Made by a program: the position numbers and the translations under genes. The notes beneath the pieces were generated by a model, which was not told the DNA's origin, did no database searches, and worked only from the letters and a program-made list of their open reading frames with translations. A DNA stretch of 64,000 nt from Paracoccaceae bacterium. GTDB lineage: Bacteria; Pseudomonadota; Alphaproteobacteria; Rhodobacterales; Rhodobacteraceae. The stretch is from assembly GCA_030066905.1 (NCBI GenBank), contig JASJAR010000014.1, positions 1-64,000 of the forward strand, in the 5' to 3' direction. Below, piece by piece: positions 34,544 through 45,553 of the stretch. The stretch's first letter is position 1. The number at the start of each line of letters is the position of its first letter.

Positions 34544-36793
34544 ATGGCCCGCATCCCCACCAAGGACGAAATTCTCGCGTGGATCGCGGACAATCCGGCA
34601 AAGACGTCGAAGCGCGACATCGCCAAGGCGTTCGGGATCAAGGGCTCGGACCGGATCGACCTCAAACGCATCCTGAAGGAGCTCGAAGGCGACGGCCATC
34701 TCGAGAAGCGCCGCAAGACCTACCGCGACCCCGACAGGCTGCCGCCGGTGAGCGTTCTGGAGATTGCCGCGCCGGGGCCGGACGGCGACCTCTTTGCCCG
34801 CCCTCTGGAATGGCAGGGCGAGGGGCCGGAGCCGGTGGTCCTGATGATCCTGCGCGACAGCGACCCCGCGCTCGGCGAAGGCAACCGCATTCTTGCGCGG
34901 CTGACGGACGTGCGGGGCGACGATCATGCCTATGAGGGCCGTCTCATCCGGCGGATCGGGACCAACCCCCGCAAGATCCTCGGCGTCTTCCGCAAGACCG
35001 ATGAAGGCGGGCGGATCGTGCCGGTCGACAAGGCCGCCGACCGCGAATGGCGGGTGGCCGAGAAGGACCGGCACGGGGCGAAGGACGGCGAGCTCGTCGA
35101 GGCGGAGCTGGCCGGCCCGAAAGGGCGGCTCGGTCTGCCGCCGGCCCGCGTCATCACCCGGCTCGGCGACCCGAGCGCCCCGAGGGCGGTGTCGCTCATC
35201 GCGATCCACGAACACGGGATCCCCGACACCTTCCCCGACGCCGCCATCGCCGAGGCGGACGCAGCCGCGCCGGCGGACCTCGGCAGGCGCGAGGACCTAA
35301 GGGCGCTCCCCCTGATTACCATCGACCCGGCCGATGCCCGCGATCACGACGATGCCTGTTACGCCGAACCGGATACGGACCCGGCCAATCCCGGCGGGCA
35401 TGTGCTCTGGGTCGCCATCGCCGATGTCGCCCATTACGTCCCCCCGGGCTCCGCACTCGACCGCGAGGCGCGCCGGCGCGGCAACTCCACCTACTTTCCC
35501 GACCGGGTGGTGCCGATGCTGCCCGATCGCTTGTCGGGCGATCTTTGTTCGCTCCATGAGGGCGTCGACCGGGCCTGTATCGCGGTGCGTATGCGGATCG
35601 GCGAAGCCGGCGAGCTTCTCGACCAGCGCTTCATGCGCGGGCTCATGCGCTCGGCGGCATCGCTTCATTACACCGAGGTCCAGGCGGCGGTGGACGGGGA
35701 GGAAAATCCGCGCACGGCGCCGCTCCTCAAGCCCGTTCTGGAACCGCTCTATGCCGCCTATGCCGCTCTGGCGCGGGCCCGGGAACTGCGCCAGCCGCTC
35801 GATCTGAACCTGCCCGAGCGCAAGATCGTCCTGTCCGAGGACGGGCGCGTCACCTCGGTCGCCCACAAGCCGCGGCTCGACGCCCACCGGCTGATCGAGG
35901 AATTCATGATCCTTGCCAATGTGGCTGCCGCCCGGGAGCTCGAAAAGCGCAAGGTTCCGCTGCTCTACCGGGTCCACGAAGAGCCGAGCCCCGAGAAGCT
36001 CGAGGCACTGCGGGAGACCGCCGGGTCGGTCGGCATGACGCTGGCCAAAGGCCAGGTGTTGAAGACGGCCCATCTCAACAAGCTCCTGCACCAGGCCGAG
36101 GGCACCGACCACGAGGACGTCATCAACATCACCACGCTGCGCTCGATGCAGCAGGCCTATTACACCCCCGACAATCTGGGGCATTTCGGCCTCGCCCTTC
36201 GGTCGTATGCGCATTTCACCTCGCCGATCCGGCGGTATTCGGACCTCGTCGTCCACCGCGCGCTGGTCACCGCCCACGGCTGGGGCGGCGACGGTCTGAC
36301 GCCAGAGGACATCGACCGGCTCGACGCCACCGCCCAGGCGATCTCCGAAACCGAACGGCGCTCCATGCTTGCCGAGCGGGACACGACCGACCGCTATCTC
36401 GCGGCCTATCTCAGCGAGCGGGTCGGCACCGAGATCGGGGGGCGGATTTCCGGGGTCCAGCGGTTTGGCGCCTTCGTCAAACTCGACGAGACCGGCGCCG
36501 ACGGGCTGATCCCGGTGCGCTCCATCGGCAGCGAGTTCTTCCATTTCGACCGCGACAGCCAGACGCTGATGGGCGCCGATACCGGCCGGCTGATAACGCT
36601 CGGTCAGCGGGTGCTGGTGCGGCTCGTGGAGGCGGCACCCGTCACCGGCGGGCTCATCCTGGAGCTTCTGGAGATCGACGGAGAGGGCGTTGCCAAAGGT
36701 CCCGCGCGGCGGCGGGGACCGTCGTCCCGCCGAAAGCCCCCGTCCCGCGCGAAACCCGGCCGCAAGGTCACGCGACGCCGGCGTCAGCGATAA
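34544..36793 (+). CDS. rnr: Ribonuclease R
   Basis: 749 residues. An exoribonuclease that degrades structured RNA from the 3' end. Order: N-terminal helix-turn-helix (DIAKAFGIKGSDRIDLKRIL), cold-shock domains, the RNB domain with the acidic motif DPADARDHDDACY near residue 265, further GNSTYFPDRVVPMLP and YAHFTSPIRRYSDLVVHR, an S1 domain (GRISGVQRFGAFVKL) near residue 630, and a very basic C-terminal tail (Arg/Lys/Pro-rich) that helps RNA binding. Start ATG 34544 gives the usual MARIPTKDEIL beginning; the longer frame overlaps the divergent gene. rppH, another RNA-decay gene, is nearby. Confidence 0.95.
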   Translation: MARIPTKDEILAWIADNPAKTSKRDIAKAFGIKGSDRIDLKRILKELEGDGHLEKRRKTYRDPDRLPPVSVLEIAAPGPDGDLFARPLEWQGEGPEPVVLMILRDSDPALGEGNRILARLTDVRGDDHAYEGRLIRRIGTNPRKILGVFRKTDEGGRIVPVDKAADREWRVAEKDRHGAKDGELVEAELAGPKGRLGLPPARVITRLGDPSAPRAVSLIAIHEHGIPDTFPDAAIAEADAAAPADLGRREDLRALPLITIDPADARDHDDACYAEPDTDPANPGGHVLWVAIADVAHYVPPGSALDREARRRGNSTYFPDRVVPMLPDRLSGDLCSLHEGVDRACIAVRMRIGEAGELLDQRFMRGLMRSAASLHYTEVQAAVDGEENPRTAPLLKPVLEPLYAAYAALARARELRQPLDLNLPERKIVLSEDGRVTSVAHKPRLDAHRLIEEFMILANVAAARELEKRKVPLLYRVHEEPSPEKLEALRETAGSVGMTLAKGQVLKTAHLNKLLHQAEGTDHEDVINITTLRSMQQAYYTPDNLGHFGLALRSYAHFTSPIRRYSDLVVHRALVTAHGWGGDGLTPEDIDRLDATAQAISETERRSMLAERDTTDRYLAAYLSERVGTEIGGRISGVQRFGAFVKLDETGADGLIPVRSIGSEFFHFDRDSQTLMGADTGRLITLGQRVLVRLVEAAPVTGGLILELLEIDGEGVAKGPARRRGPSSRRKPPSRAKPGRKVTRRRRQR

Positions 36794-36891
36794 TCGGCTG
36801 ACATTTGTCGCAGCGGCGCAATGTTCGCTTTGTAGAACTGGGCGAAACGATTACATTCGACCTTGAGCAGACAAAAACAAATGAGGCCGAC

Positions 36892-38151
36892 ATGATCCGG
36901 CTGGCCGCTGTTTTCACGGTTGTCGCAGGGCTCGGATTGACCCCGGCAGTCGCATCCATGCCCACCTCCCCGGTTCCCAAACCCCGCCCCGATGCCGCCG
37001 CCGAGGCCGGCCTCGCCGCCCGTCCGATGGCCAACCGTGCCTTCCAGCGGTGGATCGACGGGTTTGAGAGACGGGCGCGGGCGCAAGGCATCCGCCAGCC
37101 GGTGCTCGACCGGGCCTTCCGCGGCGTGGCCTACAACGCCGATGTCATCGCGCGGGACCGTAACCAGTCGGAATTCACCAAACAGATCTGGGAATACCTC
37201 GACAGCGCGGTGTCGGAGACGCGCATCCGCAACGGCATGGCCGCGCTCAGGGACAACCGGCGCGTGCTTTCAGAGATCGAGGCGCGCTACGGGGTCGAGG
37301 CCGAGGTGGTCACCGCGGTCTGGGGGCTCGAAAGCGCCTATGGCGAATTCCGGGGCTCGACGCCGATCATCGAGGCGCTGGCGACGCTCGCCTTCGACGG
37401 CCGGCGCGGGCGGTTCTTCGAAGAACAGCTTGTCGCCGCCCTGAAGATCATCCAGTCGGGCGATGTCCGCCCCGAACAGATGACCGGCTCCTGGGCCGGG
37501 GCGATGGGCCATACCCAGTTCATACCGACGAGCTATCTCGCCTATGCCCAGGATTTCCGGGGCGACGGGCGGCGCGACATCTGGTCGGACGACCCGACCG
37601 ACGCGCTGGCGTCCACGGCGGCCTATCTGGCGCGCTTCGGCTGGACCAAGGGGCAGCCCTGGGGCGTCGAGGTCGTGCTGCCGCGCGGGTTCGACTATTC
37701 GCTCACCGGCGAGCGCACCAAGAAGTCGCCGGGAGATTGGGCTGCGATGGGCGTGCGCGACACGACGGGCGGCCGGGTGCCGAATTACGGGCGCGCTTCG
37801 ATCCTGCTGCCTGCGGGGTCGCAGGGCGCGGCCTTCATGATTTTCGACAATTTCCACGTGATCGAGCGCTACAACGCGGCGGACGCCTATGTGATCGGGG
37901 TCGGTCACCTCTCCGACCGGATCGCGGGCGGCCCGCCGATCCGGGCTTCCTGGCCCCGGAGCGACCGCAACCTCCGGTCCTCGGAGAAAAAGGAAATGCA
38001 GCGGCTCCTGACCCGGCGCGGCTTCAACACCCAGGGGGTGGACGGGATCATCGGGCCGAACACGATCCAGGCGATCCGGGGTTTTCAGCGCTCCGTCGGC
38101 CTCGTTCCGGACGGATATGCCTCCTATGAGGTGCTCCGGCGCCTGAGGTGA
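36892..38151 (+). CDS. Lytic murein transglycosylase (MltB type) with peptidoglycan-binding domain
   Basis: 419 residues. Signal peptide (IRLAAVFTVVAGLGLTPAVA), the SLT-3/MltB catalytic domain with the active Glu in VWGLESAYGEF near residue 147, GSWAGAMGHTQFIPTSYLAYA, and DDPTDALASTAAYLARFGW, then a C-terminal PG_binding_1 domain (residues about 360-419; LLTRRGFNTQGVDGIIGPNT). It cleaves the glycan strand forming 1,6-anhydromuramic ends, in the periplasm. ATG 36892 is preferred because GAGG lies at 36883-36886 and it starts the signal peptide. No lipobox is seen, so it is soluble. It converges with the next gene, overlapping by 28 bases. Confidence 0.93.
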   Translation: MIRLAAVFTVVAGLGLTPAVASMPTSPVPKPRPDAAAEAGLAARPMANRAFQRWIDGFERRARAQGIRQPVLDRAFRGVAYNADVIARDRNQSEFTKQIWEYLDSAVSETRIRNGMAALRDNRRVLSEIEARYGVEAEVVTAVWGLESAYGEFRGSTPIIEALATLAFDGRRGRFFEEQLVAALKIIQSGDVRPEQMTGSWAGAMGHTQFIPTSYLAYAQDFRGDGRRDIWSDDPTDALASTAAYLARFGWTKGQPWGVEVVLPRGFDYSLTGERTKKSPGDWAAMGVRDTTGGRVPNYGRASILLPAGSQGAAFMIFDNFHVIERYNAADAYVIGVGHLSDRIAGGPPIRASWPRSDRNLRSSEKKEMQRLLTRRGFNTQGVDGIIGPNTIQAIRGFQRSVGLVPDGYASYEVLRRLR

Positions 38152-38720
38152 GCGAGGTCCTCGGCGGTGTCGACATCGCGCAGGGTGTGTATCGTCGCGA
38201 CGGGGGCCGGCAGCGTCGGGAGCGTGTCGGCCAGAGCGGTCTCCGACGACCAGCGGACGCCTGAAAAGAGCCGCGGCGGGAGGCCCCGGGTCCGCTTCAG
38301 ACCGACGAGCCAGTAGCCCCCGTCGGTCGCGGGCCCCACGACCGAATTGTGCGACCCGAGTACCGCAAAGGCGCGGGCGATATGGGCGGCCGTCACTCCC
38401 GGAACATCGGCGCCGACAACGATGGCCGGCCCCCGGGGCAGGCTTCGAAAAACCCGTGCCATGCGCTCTCCGAGATCGCCCCGGCCCTGTGGCATCCGGG
38501 CGAGATCGGACGGCCAGACCCGGCTCGCAAGCCCGGCCCGGTCCGGGCTGACCGCCAGCACTAATTGCCAGCGCGGGTCGCGGAGCCGGCGGACCAGCGC
38601 GGCGCTCTGGCGCCGGAACCACCAGGCGGCCGCGACATGACCGATCTCGCGGCCGAGCCGGGTCTTGACCCTGCCGGGTCGCGGCTCCTTGACCATGACC
38701 ACCACCCAGCGGGGTGTCAC
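38124..38720 (-). CDS. DUF2064 / TIGR04282-type glycosyltransferase-like protein
   Basis: 198 residues from GTG 38720, which overlaps the stop of the GNAT gene (GTGA). The fold is GT-A nucleotidyl/glycosyl transferase-like: MVKEPRPGRVKTRLGREIG at the start, then AIVVGADVPGVTAAHIARAF (Asp-x-Pro metal region) and VVGPATDGGYWLVGLKR. Members of this family were linked to arsenosugar and cofactor F420-like pathways by context, but the reaction is not established and no such context is visible. It is the last gene of the dapE-GNAT operon. Confidence 0.82.
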   Translation of the reverse strand: MTPRWVVVMVKEPRPGRVKTRLGREIGHVAAAWWFRRQSAALVRRLRDPRWQLVLAVSPDRAGLASRVWPSDLARMPQGRGDLGERMARVFRSLPRGPAIVVGADVPGVTAAHIARAFAVLGSHNSVVGPATDGGYWLVGLKRTRGLPPRLFSGVRWSSETALADTLPTLPAPVATIHTLRDVDTAEDLAHLRRRSTS

Positions 38721-39136
38721 AGCGCCATCACCATCGGCCGGTGGGGGATGTCCGCCTCGATGTATTCCGGCCCGGCGACGCGGTAGCCGAGTGCTTCGTA
38801 GAACGGAATGGCGTAGCTTTGCGCGCCGAGCCGGGCCTCGGTGACTTCGGGCATGGCGCGCAGGACCCGCAGGCATTCCGCCATCACCGCCTTGCCCAGG
38901 CCCTCGCCGCGATAGGCCGAAAGGACGGCTACCCGGCCGATCTTCCCCGTCCCGTCCTTCACCATGATCCGAGCGCAGCCCGCCGCTTCGCCGTTGCGAC
39001 GGAGCAGAATGTGGATACCGGCCTCCTCGAGGCCGTCCATCTCGATCTCCTCGGGCACGTTCTGCTCCTCGATGAACACCGCCCGGCGGACAGCCAGGCA
39101 GGCATCGATGTCATCGGTGACCCCGACCTCGATCAT
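38717..39136 (-). CDS. GNAT-family N-acetyltransferase
   Basis: 139 residues. The acetyl-CoA loop is [20 protein letters not shown] (motif A, R/Q-x-x-G-x-G/A) near residues 70-90; [19 protein letters not shown] near residue 18 is typical of the ElaA/YjcF subgroup; [20 protein letters not shown] closes the domain. The acceptor is unknown. It overlaps dapE by four bases (ATGA) and the DUF2064 gene by four, so the three form one unit. Confidence 0.92.
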   Translation of the reverse strand: MIEVGVTDDIDACLAVRRAVFIEEQNVPEEIEMDGLEEAGIHILLRRNGEAAGCARIMVKDGTGKIGRVAVLSAYRGEGLGKAVMAECLRVLRAMPEVTEARLGAQSYAIPFYEALGYRVAGPEYIEADIPHRPMVMAL

Positions 39137-40278
39137 CCGAAGTACCCCTCGAGAATGCGGCGGTAGATCGCGGTGAGCCCACGGATGTCCTCCACCGCGG
39201 CATGCTCGTCGACCTTGTGCATCGACCGCCCGACCAGACCGAATTCCACAACCGGGCAATGGTCCTTCACGAACCGCGCATCCGATGTGCCGCCGGACGT
39301 GGAGAAGACCGGCACCCGCCCGGTCTCGGCTTCAACCGCCTCGGCCACGAGGGACGAAAGATCGCCCGGTGGCGTGAGGAAGCTTTCGCCCGAGACCTGA
39401 ACGCGCATCGCTGTCTCGACACCGGTTTCGGCGGCGACCTTCGCGGCTTCGTCTTCGAGCCACCGGCTCAATGAGGCCGACGAGTGGGCATCGTTGAACC
39501 GGATGTTCACCGTGGCCCGGCAGACGCCTGGAATGACGTTGTTTGCGGGGTTGCCCGTGTCGATGGTCGTCACCGCCAGCGTCGAAGGTTCGAAATGTTC
39601 GGTGCCGGTGTCGAGCTCGCGGGCGCTGAGGCGGGTCGCCAGCAGGGCTATCGCCGGAACCGGGTTCTTCGCCCGATGCGGATAAGCCGAGTGGCCCTGG
39701 ACGCCGGTTGCCGTGAGATACGCGGTCATCGATCCGCGACGGCCGATCTTCATCATGTCCCCGAGCGTCTCTGGGCTGGTCGGTTCACCGACGAGGCAGA
39801 CCGTCATCGCCTCGCCTTCGCGCGCCATCCAGTCGAGGAGTGCGGCGGTGCCGTCTGCGGCCTCGCCCTCTTCGTCGCCGGTGATCGCGAGGATCACCGC
39901 CCCCTCCGGCGGAACCTCGGTGACGAGGGCGACGGCGGCGGCCACGAAGGCGGCGACGCCCGATTTCATGTCGCAGGCGCCCCGGCCCCAGACCTTCCCG
40001 TCGGCGATATCGCCCGAAAACGGCGGCCGGGCCCAGGCGCCCGCCGGTCCGGTCGGTACGACGTCGGTATGGCCGTTGAACCCGAAGGTTTTCGGATGCC
40101 CCTTCCGTCCCCAGCGGGCAAAGAGGTTCGCCACGCCGCCTCGGTCCACCCGGTGCACCTCGAAGCCCGCCTCCGACAGGATATCTGCCAGAATCACGAG
40201 CGCCCCGCCCTCTTCGGGGGTCACCGAAGGGCAGCGGACCAGTCTCTGGGTGAGTTCGACGGCGTCGGGCTGAGGCAT
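39133..40278 (-). CDS. dapE: Succinyl-diaminopimelate desuccinylase
   Basis: 381 residues, normal length. It hydrolyses N-succinyl-LL-diaminopimelate in lysine and peptidoglycan precursor synthesis, using two zinc ions. Seen: [11 protein letters not shown] (first metal His), [15 protein letters not shown] (bridging Asp), [12 protein letters not shown] (catalytic and ligand Glu), and [20 protein letters not shown] near the C-terminus. Start ATG 40278 matches the family. It heads an operon with the GNAT and DUF2064 genes; dapD, the enzyme of an earlier step, is 3 kb away on the same strand. Confidence 0.96.
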   Translation of the reverse strand: MPQPDAVELTQRLVRCPSVTPEEGGALVILADILSEAGFEVHRVDRGGVANLFARWGRKGHPKTFGFNGHTDVVPTGPAGAWARPPFSGDIADGKVWGRGACDMKSGVAAFVAAAVALVTEVPPEGAVILAITGDEEGEAADGTAALLDWMAREGEAMTVCLVGEPTSPETLGDMMKIGRRGSMTAYLTATGVQGHSAYPHRAKNPVPAIALLATRLSARELDTGTEHFEPSTLAVTTIDTGNPANNVIPGVCRATVNIRFNDAHSSASLSRWLEDEAAKVAAETGVETAMRVQVSGESFLTPPGDLSSLVAEAVEAETGRVPVFSTSGGTSDARFVKDHCPVVEFGLVGRSMHKVDEHAAVEDIRGLTAIYRRILEGYFG

Positions 40279-40529
40279 GTCTCCCGATACAATGGGGCGC
40301 CAGGCCCCGCAATCCGTGGCGCCAAGGGCACAGGCGCCCCGGGCCGCGTAGGGCGAACCCGACGGCGCCTTGGTTTTTCGCCCGTCACGGATCAAGTTAT
40401 CCACAACAAACCCTGAGGCAGGGATCGGACGGAAGACGGGGAAACCCCGCACCGCCCCAAATCGAGCAGGTGCCCGCGCGCGATGCCGCGGGCGGATGCC
40501 TGTGCTGCCTCTCCAGGGAGGAGGCAGGC

Positions 40530-42098
40530 ATGGTCGCAGGGGTCGAGCTCAATTACGATATCAACGCCTCGGCGCTGGAGATGGCCGAAACCATCTTCGG
40601 CGATGGCGTCACCGTGGTCGGCGCAAGCTATACCGGCGACAACCGGGCCTCGGCGATCTACACCGACGGCGACACAATCTCGCCTGGGGTGGTGCCGAGC
40701 GATAGCGGCGTCATCCTGTCGACCGGGGATTCCCGCGCCTTCACGCGCACCGGGTCGCAGTCCAACGTCTCCTCATCGACCACGACCTCGAACAACGGCC
40801 CCAACAACGACCCCGACTTCAACGCCGCCGCCGGCGGGTCGACCTTCGATGCCTCCTATCTCGACATCGATTTCGTGCCGGACGCCGATGTCGAGTTCAT
40901 TACGCTGCAATTCGTGCTGGCCTCCGAGGAATACCCCGAATTCGCCGGCTCGATCTACAACGACCAGGTCGGAGTCTGGATGAATGGCTCGCCCGTCGCC
41001 CTGCCTGCCGGCAACGGCCAGGCGAGCGTCGGCAACATCAACCAGTCGGGCGGGGTCAATCTCTTCCAGGACAACACCGGCGACCAGTTCAACACCGAGA
41101 TGGACGGTTTCACGGTCACCCTGTCGATGACGATCCCGGTAACCCCCGGAGAGGTCAATTCGCTCCGGATCGGCATCGCCGATGTCGCCGATTCCCAATA
41201 CGATTCCAACGTCCTGATCGCCGCGGATTCGGTTCAGGGCTCGCTGATCGCCGTTGAAGACGACGTTTTGCTGCGGCCGGGGACCGAAGGCACGCTCGAC
41301 GCGCTCGCCAACGATGTGAACAACACCGGCGGTACGGTCTCGATCACCCAGATCAACGGCATCGATGTTGCGCCCGGCGACAGCGTGGTCCTGACGACGG
41401 GACAAACGGTGACGCTCAACGGCGACGGCACGCTCTCGCTGGTCTCAGAAAACGAGAGCGAGGACGTCGCCTTCACCTACGGCGTGACGTCGTCGACGGG
41501 CGAGTTCGATGTCGGCTTCATCAACATCGACACCGTGCCGTGTTTCACCGCCGGAACCCGGATCAGGACCCCGGACGGGGACCGCCCCGTCCAGTCGCTG
41601 TGCCCCGGAGACCTCGTTCTCACCCGCGACAACGGCCCCCAGCCGGTGCGCTGGATCGGCCGGCGTACCACACCGGCCACCGACCGCATGGCGCCGGTGC
41701 GGATCGCGGCGAACACGTTCGGCCACCATGGCCGCCTGACGGTCTCGCCGCTCCACCGCATCCTCGTCTCCCAGGCCAGGGGCGAGCTTCTTTTCGGGGC
41801 CACCGAAGTCCTCGTCGCCGCACGCGATCTTGTTGACGGCGGGGCTGTGCAGCAGGTGCCGGGGGGCTGGGTGGAATACGTTCATCTGATGTTCGACGAA
41901 CACCAGATCCTATGGTCCGAAGGATTGCCGACCGAGAGCTTCTTGCCGGGGCCGCAGACGACCTCGTGTTTCGACAAAGAGGCCATCGCCGAAATCGCCG
42001 CCCTCTTTCCCGAGCTCGACCCGGCGACGGGGAAGGGCTACGGACCGGCCGCGCGGGCGCTTCTGAAACCCTACGAGGCGCGGCTACTGGTCGCCTGA
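40530..42098 (+). CDS. Choice-of-anchor-L / cadherin-like / Hint-domain secreted protein
   Basis: 522 residues from ATG 40530 (GGGAGGAGG at 40516-40524). Residues about 5-240 match the choice-of-anchor-L region ([13 protein letters not shown] start, [31 protein letters not shown]). Residues about 250-345 are a cadherin-like repeat ([20 protein letters not shown]). The C-terminal 175 residues are a Hint_2 domain: [20 protein letters not shown] with the block-A Cys, then [11 protein letters not shown] and [20 protein letters not shown]. Hint domains cut or modify the chain at that Cys in hedgehog and intein proteins; in this Rhodobacteraceae family processing is not proven. There is no classical signal peptide, so type I secretion is likely. 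No secretion genes are adjacent. Confidence 0.87.
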   Translation: MVAGVELNYDINASALEMAETIFGDGVTVVGASYTGDNRASAIYTDGDTISPGVVPSDSGVILSTGDSRAFTRTGSQSNVSSSTTTSNNGPNNDPDFNAAAGGSTFDASYLDIDFVPDADVEFITLQFVLASEEYPEFAGSIYNDQVGVWMNGSPVALPAGNGQASVGNINQSGGVNLFQDNTGDQFNTEMDGFTVTLSMTIPVTPGEVNSLRIGIADVADSQYDSNVLIAADSVQGSLIAVEDDVLLRPGTEGTLDALANDVNNTGGTVSITQINGIDVAPGDSVVLTTGQTVTLNGDGTLSLVSENESEDVAFTYGVTSSTGEFDVGFINIDTVPCFTAGTRIRTPDGDRPVQSLCPGDLVLTRDNGPQPVRWIGRRTTPATDRMAPVRIAANTFGHHGRLTVSPLHRILVSQARGELLFGATEVLVAARDLVDGGAVQQVPGGWVEYVHLMFDEHQILWSEGLPTESFLPGPQTTSCFDKEAIAEIAALFPELDPATGKGYGPAARALLKPYEARLLVA

Positions 42099-42425
42099 CG
42101 GATGGTCGAAGACCGGCGTCATCTCGGCGACGACCACGGCGTTCTCGGCGAGGGCCTTGTCCATCAGAGCCCGTTCCTCGGGGCCGATCTCCTGACCGTC
42201 GGTAAGCCGGTCCTCAAGCGTGCCGTAGCCCGAGACGTCGAGCGGGGCGAGACCGGCCGTGCGCAGGAGTGCCACCGTTTCCCGCACCGCCTCCGCCTCG
42301 TCGGCCCCGGAGGCAAAACACAAAAGCCCCGCGCCGGTGGCCCCGTCCGGCAGCCCGTCATCGCGCGCCCGACCGACCTCGACAAGGAGCGTGTAGACTT
42401 GCTGGGTTCGCGGTTTTCCTGCCAT
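42084..42425 (-). CDS. Small conserved protein of unknown function
   Basis: 113 residues from ATG 42425 (MAGKPRTQQVYTLLVEVG). Predicted as an alpha/beta globular protein with strands QVYTLLVEVG and AENAVVVAEMTPVF and an acidic helix EAEAVRETVALLRTAG between them. No signal peptide, membrane segment or catalytic motif seen, and no family recognised; the layout recalls a ferredoxin-like fold. It lies 40 bases downstream of the 42466 gene on the same strand and converges with the Hint gene (15-base overlap). Confidence 0.65.
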   Translation of the reverse strand: MAGKPRTQQVYTLLVEVGRARDDGLPDGATGAGLLCFASGADEAEAVRETVALLRTAGLAPLDVSGYGTLEDRLTDGQEIGPEERALMDKALAENAVVVAEMTPVFDHPSGDQ

Positions 42426-42465
42426 GGCTCGCCTGCCTCGCACGCGGTGCAGCGACCCGCAAGGT

Positions 42466-43233
42466 TCAGCGCGGCCAGTCGAAGCCGGGGGGCGGGTCGA
42501 GAAGCGGGATCGTGACCTCGGTTGTGGGGGCCCAACCGTCCCGCGTCTCGTAAAGATGTCTGAAACCTGCAAGGACTTCCGGGGCCGCCGACCGCGCGAG
42601 ATCGGCGCCATGGGTCTGCCACCGCCGGGCGGTTTCTTCGGCGGCCTCCGCCGAGGAGAGGGCTTCGAGAAGCAGTCGGGCAAGGTCGCCGCTGCCATTG
42701 GCGTCCGGCGGCGCCAGCCCTTTCGGACGGAGCCGTTCGAGGAGCGGGCGCAGGGCCGCCGCGGGGGCCGTGGAACGGTCGGGCGCGGTTTCCGGCAAGG
42801 CCATCGTATCGCCCCGGAGGAGCCCGATCCGGCGAATGGCCTGGACGATGGCGGCCCGTTCGATGGCGGCGGCGACCCGGTAATCGCCACGGAAAGTCTG
42901 CCAGAGCCAATAGACGTCGTCGACGCCTTCGCCGCGCTCCAGCGTCTCGGCCAGAAGGATCATCGTCGCCGTCAGAAAGGCGGCGAAGTCCTCCTTCGGC
43001 AGCGCCGCGGCGAGCCGCACCGCGGACATGGTTTCCTCCCGGATGTCGGGGTCGATCTCGCGACCCTCGGCCAGCGCCATCAGCGCCGCCTGGGCCTCGA
43101 TCGGCGCCATCCATCCATCCGGGATCCCTGCGGCGATCCGCGCCCACGCTTCGACCGGGGCGAGAGCAGCCAGGACGCGCAGGTCGCGAACCGCCTGCAG
43201 GGTGCGGAAACCATCCGCGAAACTCATACTCAT
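42466..43233 (-). CDS. Conserved helical protein of unknown function
   Basis: 255 residues, largely alpha-helical and Ala/Arg/Leu-rich (for example FRTLQAVRDLRVLAALAPVE, APIEAQAALMALAEGREIDP, EEAARRWQTHGADLAR-like helices), no membrane span, no recognised motif. ATG 43233 or the ATG two codons later are both possible. It is transcribed with the small 42084 gene, downstream of dapD after 159 bases, so it may belong to a dapD operon. Confidence 0.65.
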   Translation of the reverse strand: MSMSFADGFRTLQAVRDLRVLAALAPVEAWARIAAGIPDGWMAPIEAQAALMALAEGREIDPDIREETMSAVRLAAALPKEDFAAFLTATMILLAETLERGEGVDDVYWLWQTFRGDYRVAAAIERAAIVQAIRRIGLLRGDTMALPETAPDRSTAPAAALRPLLERLRPKGLAPPDANGSGDLARLLLEALSSAEAAEETARRWQTHGADLARSAAPEVLAGFRHLYETRDGWAPTTEVTIPLLDPPPGFDWPR

Positions 43234-43392
43234 GGTGACCGATTAGTCAGCAAATGCGCACATTATCGGGCCATAACGGGGCGGCCTGTTCGCGAACGGG
43301 AAACAGATCGTCAACGCTGGCCGCAGGCGCTTTGCGTCTGCCTTGCGGATGTCCCGCGGGGGAGGTCCGAACGGGCCGGGACCGAGCCCCGC

Positions 43393-44217
<825 letters not shown>

Positions 44218-44309
44218 CGCCTCCCCCTCCATTTGGTGTCTTGGTTCCCGGTCGACGCGGGCTATAGATGCTGGAACCCCCGGGCGCAACGCCCGGCTAG
44301 GAGCGCATA

Positions 44310-45155
44310 ATGACCGACGACCGACGCCGCCCGTTCCGCGATGCCCACGAGGATGCGGACGCGGCCGCCCGCCAGCCAGAAACGCCGCAGGTTCAGTCCC
44401 CCGCCTATCGGCTGGCCTTCGACGACCTCGAGTTCCTGCTGCGTGACGAGCTACGTCCCGTCAGGTTGCAGCTCGAACTCCTCAAGCCCGAGCTGTCGCT
44501 GACCGAGTGGGGGGTCGAGTCCACCATCGTTCTGTTCGGCGGGGCGCGGATTCCGGAACCGGCGCGCAAGGGCGAGGCGCGGACCGCGACGCTGGGAGAT
44601 TTGTCGCGCTACTACGACGAAGCCCGCGAGTTCGCCCGGCTGATGACGCTGCGAAGTGCCAGGAACAATCACCGCGAGAACGTTATCGTCACCGGCGGCG
44701 GGCCCGGCGTGATGGAGGCGGGAAACCGCGGCGCGGCAGACGCCGGCGGCGTCTCCATCGGGCTCAACATCGTCCTGCCGCACGAACAGGCCCCGAACCC
44801 CTACATCACGCCCGAGCTCTGCTTCAATTTCCACTATTTCGGCATCCGGAAGATGCATTTTCTGATGAGGGCGCGCGCCCTTGCCGTCTTTCCCGGCGGG
44901 TTCGGGACGCTCGACGAGATGTTCGAGACGCTGACGCTCATCCAGACCGGTCGGATGCAGCAAATCCCCATCGTGCTCTTCGGCGAGGAATTCTGGCGCA
45001 GGATCATCGATTTCGAGGCGCTGGCCGATGCCGGCACCATCGCGGAGGAGGACCTTGAGCTCTTTCGTTTCGTCGACAGCGCCGAGGAGGCCGTCCGGGT
45101 GATCGACGCCTGGGCCGGGGCCGGGACCAAACGGGGAGGCATTCCCGGGCGTTAG
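44310..45155 (+). CDS. LOG-family protein (TIGR00730-type nucleotide phosphoribohydrolase)
   Basis: 281 residues. The LOG signature is complete: [19 protein letters not shown] with the Arg, and [14 protein letters not shown] with the catalytic Glu. Other members hydrolyse cytokinin riboside monophosphates or AMP to the base and ribose 5-phosphate. The N-terminal 60 residues (before [16 protein letters not shown]) are an extension found in the longer alphaproteobacterial subgroup. It is divergent from dapD. Substrate here unknown. Confidence 0.92.
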   Translation: MTDDRRRPFRDAHEDADAAARQPETPQVQSPAYRLAFDDLEFLLRDELRPVRLQLELLKPELSLTEWGVESTIVLFGGARIPEPARKGEARTATLGDLSRYYDEAREFARLMTLRSARNNHRENVIVTGGGPGVMEAGNRGAADAGGVSIGLNIVLPHEQAPNPYITPELCFNFHYFGIRKMHFLMRARALAVFPGGFGTLDEMFETLTLIQTGRMQQIPIVLFGEEFWRRIIDFEALADAGTIAEEDLELFRFVDSAEEAVRVIDAWAGAGTKRGGIPGR

Positions 45156-45472
45156 GCCTCCCGGGACCCGCCTTGGCCGTCGAGGTCGAGCGCACGGCGC
45201 AGCATTGCATTCAGCCGGGTTTGCCAGCCCCGCCCGCCGCTGCGAAGCTCGGCGACGACATCCTTGTCGAGGCGTATGCTCACAGGTTCTTTCGTCGGGG
45301 CTTTCTGCGGCCCCCGCGTCCGTCGGCGTGGTGAGGCGGCCTCGGGCTGGCGGCTGGCTTCGAGGTCGCGCGTCCTCGCCGTCTCGCCGTGTTCGCGCGC
45401 CGCCGCGACAAGGGCCGCCATCGCATCGCGAATGCGGGCCTCTTCTCTCCGACGCTTCTTTTTCGTCCCCAT
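45152..45472 (-). CDS. BrnA-like antitoxin (CopG/DUF4415 type) without visible toxin
   Basis: 106 residues from ATG 45472 (a GTG at 45490 in frame is also possible). The C-terminal VSIRLDKDVVAELRSGGRGWQTR, then NAMLRRAL, is the ribbon-helix-helix module of BrnA-type antitoxins; the N-terminal half is a basic, low-complexity linker (GTKKKRRREEARIR, then a charged helix). BrnA usually follows a brnT toxin gene; here the upstream gene is rlmN and no BrnT-like frame is visible, so this is either an orphan, a diverged regulator or a domesticated remnant. It converges with the LOG gene (4-base overlap). Confidence 0.75.
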   Translation of the reverse strand: MGTKKKRRREEARIRDAMAALVAAAREHGETARTRDLEASRQPEAASPRRRTRGPQKAPTKEPVSIRLDKDVVAELRSGGRGWQTRLNAMLRRALDLDGQGGSREA

Positions 45473-45553
45473 GCCCACAGATTTATCCACAGGGCCGGAA
45501 GGCGCAATGCGCCCCGGTCGCGGGATTGCATTGTGTGGACGATTTGCGACAGC

